A stretch of DNA of 10,438 bases from Oribacterium sp. UBA6992 (GTDB lineage: Bacteria; Bacillota; Clostridia; Lachnospirales; Lachnospiraceae). Where the stretch lies: the NCBI GenBank assembly GCA_002449915.1, contig DJXY01000212.1, positions 1 through 10,438 on the forward strand, written 5' to 3'. The notes beneath the pieces were generated by a model, which ran no database searches, had not been told where the DNA came from, and saw only the letters and a program-made list of their open reading frames with translations. This document shows positions 8,201-10,438 of this stretch, one piece after another. Made by a program: the position numbers and the translations under genes. The first letter of the stretch is position 1. Each line of letters begins with the position of its first letter.

Positions 8201-8936
8201 TCTCCTTACGGACATGCCTCCTGCCCTCCGCATCCCGGTAAATCACGGTTTTAATCGCATATTCTGCCCTACGGCTGGAATTATATTTAATATACAGAGG
8301 AATATCTTCTTTTTTACCGTTTCCGATTCCGATAAAAGCATCCTTTGTAAAGACATAGAGCCATGCAGGCGCAAACTTTCCAAATTCACCACCGTGCACA
8401 AGCGCTGTCGTCTTATCATCCTCCTCCCCCGGAGCCGGAAGCCGCTCCTCGGAGTACATGACAAGCGGCATCTCCAGCTCCGGCATTGGAAAATACATAA
8501 GCTCTCTGGAGGACGGAAAGCTTTCCTTAAGCGAAGTGCGGATCCCCCGCAGCACCTCCTCTGTCATGTAATAGATCTCGTTCTCGTACTGTCCACTTGC
8601 CAGACGATCAATATCGCAGGCATTTTCCATCCCGACCACAAGCTTACCTGACGGTGCCAGCCATGTTTCCGTTAGGCTCTTAAACATCTCCCGAGGATCC
8701 CTCCGGAATCCGGCAAGGATTCTACGTGTGAGCATTGGAACCAGAATCCAGTCATAGACCAATCCCGACTCTGTTCTGTCCGAGACCTTACATCCCCGAC
8801 GCTTAAGAAGCTCATAAAACGGCTTCACCTCGTCCTTATCTCCTAGCAGCAGCACATGCGCCCCGCCTATGTCCGAAGCTTCATCCTCTAAAAAGAGCCA
8901 GTCCATCAGATTTCTTCTGTGATGCTCAAAACTCAT
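5241..8936 (-). CDS. Multidomain glycosyltransferase: degenerate methyltransferase, kinase-like, coiled coil, GT2, GT-B (GT4-like)
   Basis: This 1231-residue cytoplasmic enzyme probably assembles and may terminate the exported glycan. Residues about 10-165 look like a class I SAM methyltransferase fold, but the glycine-rich SAM loop is replaced by VLLLGDKDE (28-36). A downstream block ending in MYSEERLP (160-167) still matches the methyltransferase-kinase fusion family as I remember it. Residues about 175-400 are kinase-like (aminoglycoside-phosphotransferase type), with candidate K244 and E256, then D341 and N346, and IDCEW with D358. A heptad-rich, charged helix at about 445-525 is a likely coiled coil. 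GT2 spans about 590-835: VSIVIPCYN (593-601), ADD (629-631), LNNDTEV (677-683) and CEDSDL (778-783). A GT-B module spans about 860-1225: LLFVGGFAHPPNKDG (1056-1070) and YGAGVKGKVVEAL (1138-1150). Architecture recalls WbdD and WsaE. The start is set by the ATGA overlap with wzt. Acceptor and donor sugars cannot be read from sequence. Confidence 0.9.
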   Translation of the reverse strand: MSFEHHRRNLMDWLFLEDEASDIGGAHVLLLGDKDEVKPFYELLKRRGCKVSDRTESGLVYDWILVPMLTRRILAGFRRDPREMFKSLTETWLAPSGKLVVGMENACDIDRLASGQYENEIYYMTEEVLRGIRTSLKESFPSSRELMYFPMPELEMPLVMYSEERLPAPGEEDDKTTALVHGGEFGKFAPAWLYVFTKDAFIGIGNGKKEDIPLYIKYNSSRRAEYAIKTVIYRDAEGRRHVRKESITPEANTHVESLIHNAELVRTGNPGLQVLKAEVERKAEKEGETSYVIYPFVSGKSVAEELGDKIKDGTAPVEEIRAVMRQIIGKDSGVQNPANLDGLFQNVLMDGAVPTLIDCEWVLPEDTEVKFLEFRMLKYWYLEYKDAMAYTELASFLRLFGFTAEDLERYDKAEAEFQKRVHGDGEESNLWAYQSGRVTLKNFLRQKDEITEQEATIQELARQVKERDIALRKEREVSRLTNVHVGNLEKVIAIHERDINTLMQEREYYKKHQSWSSKKREALEAVYDKHFPYGSRKRKIMDYAGKTIRHPIHTIPMYFSDRGRNLIKGDFRIGAQYLEGGKLCFERTDAPLVSIVIPCYNQINYTYQCLLSILRHTDFKKTPYEVIIADDVSQDATKDLAEFSENLVIARNTENMGFLRNCNQAAARARGRYIFFLNNDTEVKEGWLSSLVDLIESDQSIGMVGSKLVYPDGRLQEAGGIIWSDASGWNYGRLQDPEEPEYNYVKDVDYISGAAIMIRAELWREIGGFDELFAPAYCEDSDLAFEVRRHGKRVVYQPKSVVIHYEGISNGTDVQGTGLKRYQLVNQEKFREKWKKELAEQSVNTGSPNPFKARERGQNSRYILVVDHYVPTWDKDAGSKTTYQYLQMFVHMGYKVKFLGDNFLHEEPYTSVLEQMGIEVLYGKTMQANIWNWIDTNKDMINIAFLERPHIATKYIDYIREHTGWKCIFYGHDLHFLRERREYEITHDEAILEDSEYWRSLELSVMKKADISYYPSQVEVDAIHEIDPSILAKAITAYVFKDPARVSGDYAKREGLLFVGGFAHPPNKDGLLWFADHILPEIQAAIPGVKFRVAGSHPDDEVLKLNEREGIEVLGFVSDERLEELYQESRIVVVPLRYGAGVKGKVVEALHEGAAIVTTSCGAEGIPGVEQALMIRDDEHAFAEEVISLYHDVPELGRLSQRAQQFVSDHFSVEGAWSRIREDFETDLNHK

Positions 8937-10357
8937 GCTTCATGCCTTTCCAGAGTCACCTCGGACTCCATGTCATAAACTCCGACCGTATTTTTATTGG
9001 AGAGTACGGTAATGCTTGCCACATCATATTTCCGATCATATACCGTATGTGTCCCCTGCTCAAATCCCGTGCAGGACATCGACAGGAGATATTCACCTCC
9101 CTGCAGCGTCATCTTCTGACGGAAAACGCAGACATACTCATCTCCCTTTTTGACCGGCGGGATTTCCTTTCCCTCAAACATCGTATTGGTGCCCGTAAGA
9201 TCATTTCCACGCTTGTCTTTGATCGTGAATGTAAAAATCGGCGACTCGACCCGGTCATTAAAACGGATTCTCTCCTTGATGGAAAACATTTCACCCTTTA
9301 AAACCACGTTTGTCAGTTTTCCATGTGCATCAAAAATACCAAAATCATAGAGAGAAGCCTTGCCATTGCCATAGTGCTGCACGTTAGGATTTAACGTAAG
9401 GCGGTCCATCATGAGACCCTCGCTCACATGCTCAAGCTCCGCCGCATGATCCAGCTTTTCCACAAGCGAGCCTTGATCGGAAGCATCCGTTTCCATATCG
9501 TCATTTGTATTTGCATCTGGCTTTGTCCGGGAGGCACCTAACGCTGCCGCGCCGATGGACTCCACACCAAAATCCGCCTTATCTACAAAATCCTCGTTTC
9601 CGGTATACTGACCTGCCAGAATCTTTTTATAGAGATCCACCATCTCCCCCGGCTTACCCTCAGCAATCTTTTCACCTTTATTGAGCAGCACAACCCGGTC
9701 ACAGTATTTCATAACTGAGCCGAGATCATGCGTCACCATCAAAATGGTCGTTCCCTTCCGCTTAAGATCGTCCATGCGGTGATAACATTTTGCCTGGAAA
9801 AAGACATCTCCGACAGACAGAGCTTCATCCACGATCAGAACGTCAGGATCCATGGTGACATAAAGCGCAAATGCAAGCCGCACAAACATACCACTGGAGT
9901 AGGACTTCACCGGCTGATACACAAAATCACCGATATCCGCAAATTCCAGGATCGCCGGAAGCTTCTCCTTCATCTCTTCACGACTGAAGCCCATCATCGT
10001 CCCGTTCATGTAGATGTTTTCAATACCAGTATAATCCTGGTTAAATCCCGCACCAAGCTCCAGCAGCGCCGCTGCCGTGCCCTTGACCGACACGGTACCT
10101 CCAGTCGGAGTCAGGACTCCCGTGATAATTTTAAGCATGGTGGACTTACCGGAGCCATTGGTTCCGATAATGCCGACAGCCTCTCCCTTTTTTACATCAA
10201 AGGAAATATGATTTAATGCATAGAAGTCCCGATGATAATTTTTATGTGTAAGACTGACCGATTCCTTGAGACGGTCAATCGGCTTGTCATACAGCCGGTA
10301 CACCTTGGTGACATCCTTCACCTCGATCATCGTTTCCTGTTCATCTGTTTTTCCCAT
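8933..10357 (-). CDS. wzt: Wzt-type polysaccharide ABC transporter ATP-binding protein with C-terminal glycan-recognition domain
   Basis: This is the ATPase subunit of an ABC-2 exporter that moves a lipid-linked surface polysaccharide across the cytoplasmic membrane (family knowledge). Numbered from the ATG at 10357 (474 aa), it shows Walker A GTNGSGKST at 65-73, the ABC signature YSSGM at 153-157, Walker B DVLIVDE at 172-178 and the H-loop histidine in THD at about 210. A polar, low-complexity linker at about 256-310 follows. A beta-rich domain from about 312 to the end resembles the Wzt C-terminal domain, which in E. coli O9a binds the modified chain end. An in-frame GTG at 10402 would add 15 residues but has no Shine-Dalgarno site. 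A later ATG at 10330 begins MIEVKDV, where many homologues start, so the start is uncertain. The permease partner is not in the window and probably lies just upstream. The stop overlaps the next start by 4 bases (ATGA). Confidence 0.92.
   Translation of the reverse strand: MGKTDEQETMIEVKDVTKVYRLYDKPIDRLKESVSLTHKNYHRDFYALNHISFDVKKGEAVGIIGTNGSGKSTMLKIITGVLTPTGGTVSVKGTAAALLELGAGFNQDYTGIENIYMNGTMMGFSREEMKEKLPAILEFADIGDFVYQPVKSYSSGMFVRLAFALYVTMDPDVLIVDEALSVGDVFFQAKCYHRMDDLKRKGTTILMVTHDLGSVMKYCDRVVLLNKGEKIAEGKPGEMVDLYKKILAGQYTGNEDFVDKADFGVESIGAAALGASRTKPDANTNDDMETDASDQGSLVEKLDHAAELEHVSEGLMMDRLTLNPNVQHYGNGKASLYDFGIFDAHGKLTNVVLKGEMFSIKERIRFNDRVESPIFTFTIKDKRGNDLTGTNTMFEGKEIPPVKKGDEYVCVFRQKMTLQGGEYLLSMSCTGFEQGTHTVYDRKYDVASITVLSNKNTVGVYDMESEVTLERHEA
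8945..8951 (-). promoter_or_regulatory. Ribosome-binding site GGAAAGG for the large glycosyltransferase
   Basis: GGAAAGG lies eight bases before the ATG at 8936, inside the end of wzt. It is an imperfect site, so expression probably also depends on translational coupling through the ATGA stop/start overlap. Confidence 0.55.
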
Positions 10358-10402
10358 ATCGTTCAGGGGATCTCCCTTTTCTTTTAAAATAGAAATACGC
10401 AC

Positions 10403-10438
10403 GGATGCGCTAAAACAATCAAAACCACCAGCTTAGCT
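10403..10438. other. Right-edge stub, possible 3' tip of an upstream gene
   Basis: Only 36 bases lie beyond the longest possible wzt frame. On the minus strand one frame reads LSWWF then TGA (10436-10419). Another stays open through 10403 and ends inside the wzt leader (stop near 10386). Either could be the end of the expected Wzm-type permease, but five to seventeen residues are too few to identify a family. No promoter motif is visible. Confidence 0.2.

Larger units (their letters stand above)
1..10402 (-). other. Single operon interior: surface-glycan assembly and export cluster
   Basis: Seven consecutive genes share the minus strand. Junctions are 4-base ATGA overlaps (8933-8936 and 4506-4509), overlaps of 31 and 41 bases (3793-3823 and 2966-3006), and spacers of 18 and 17 bases (5223-5240 and 788-804). 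I see no inverted repeat followed by a T-run, and no room for an internal promoter between genes. Transcription most likely starts beyond the right edge and ends beyond the left edge. Confidence 0.8.

Noticed and set aside
7959..8651. Plus-strand open frame of 230 codons
   Set aside because: Antisense to the methyltransferase-like and kinase-like domains. It is rich in His, Arg and Cys as expected for a shadow frame and has no recognisable domain.

Overview
The window is one tightly packed block of seven protein-coding genes, all on the minus strand and so transcribed from the right edge towards the left. It looks like part of a cell-surface polysaccharide or glycoprotein-glycan locus built around an ABC-transporter export route. 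Roughly balanced base composition, purine-rich Shine-Dalgarno sites (a full AGGAGG before one gene) and the style of the ABC ATPase and of the giant glycosyltransferase suggest a Gram-positive anaerobe of the Clostridia, most like Lachnospiraceae. That placement comes from recalled family resemblance and not from a search.

Layout, in order of transcription: (1) a Wzt-type ATPase with a C-terminal glycan-binding-type domain, 10357-8933; (2) a 1231-residue multidomain enzyme, 8936-5241, with a degenerate methyltransferase-like domain, a kinase-like domain, a coiled coil, a GT2 glycosyltransferase and a GT-B/GT4 glycosyltransferase; (3) a sugar-1-phosphate nucleotidyltransferase of HddC type, 5222-4506; (4) a GmhB-type HAD phosphatase for heptose bisphosphate, 4509-3793; (5) a small GT2 glycosyltransferase, 3823-2966; (6) a large polytopic membrane protein of GT-C character, 3006-805; (7) a second, different GT-C-like membrane protein that runs off the left edge, 787-1. 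Neighbouring genes overlap by 4, 4, 31 and 41 bases or are separated by only 17-18 bases. No promoter or terminator is visible, and no stretch above 300 bases lacks a gene. This is the interior of an operon.

How they may work together (inference): genes 3 and 4 supply an activated heptose, probably GDP-D-glycero-alpha-D-manno-heptose. The GT2 and GT-B modules of genes 2 and 5 build a lipid-linked glycan in the cytoplasm. The Wzt ATPase, with a permease not seen here, exports it. The two GT-C-like membrane proteins may add sugars outside the membrane from polyprenyl-phosphate donors.

The most interesting point is gene 2. Its N-terminal order (methyltransferase-like, kinase-like, coiled coil) matches that of WbdD, the O-antigen chain terminator and molecular ruler of E. 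coli O9a. Here that order is joined to two glycosyltransferases and sits next to a Wzt with a C-terminal recognition domain. The methyltransferase part appears to have lost its SAM-binding motif, while the kinase part keeps its key acidic residues.
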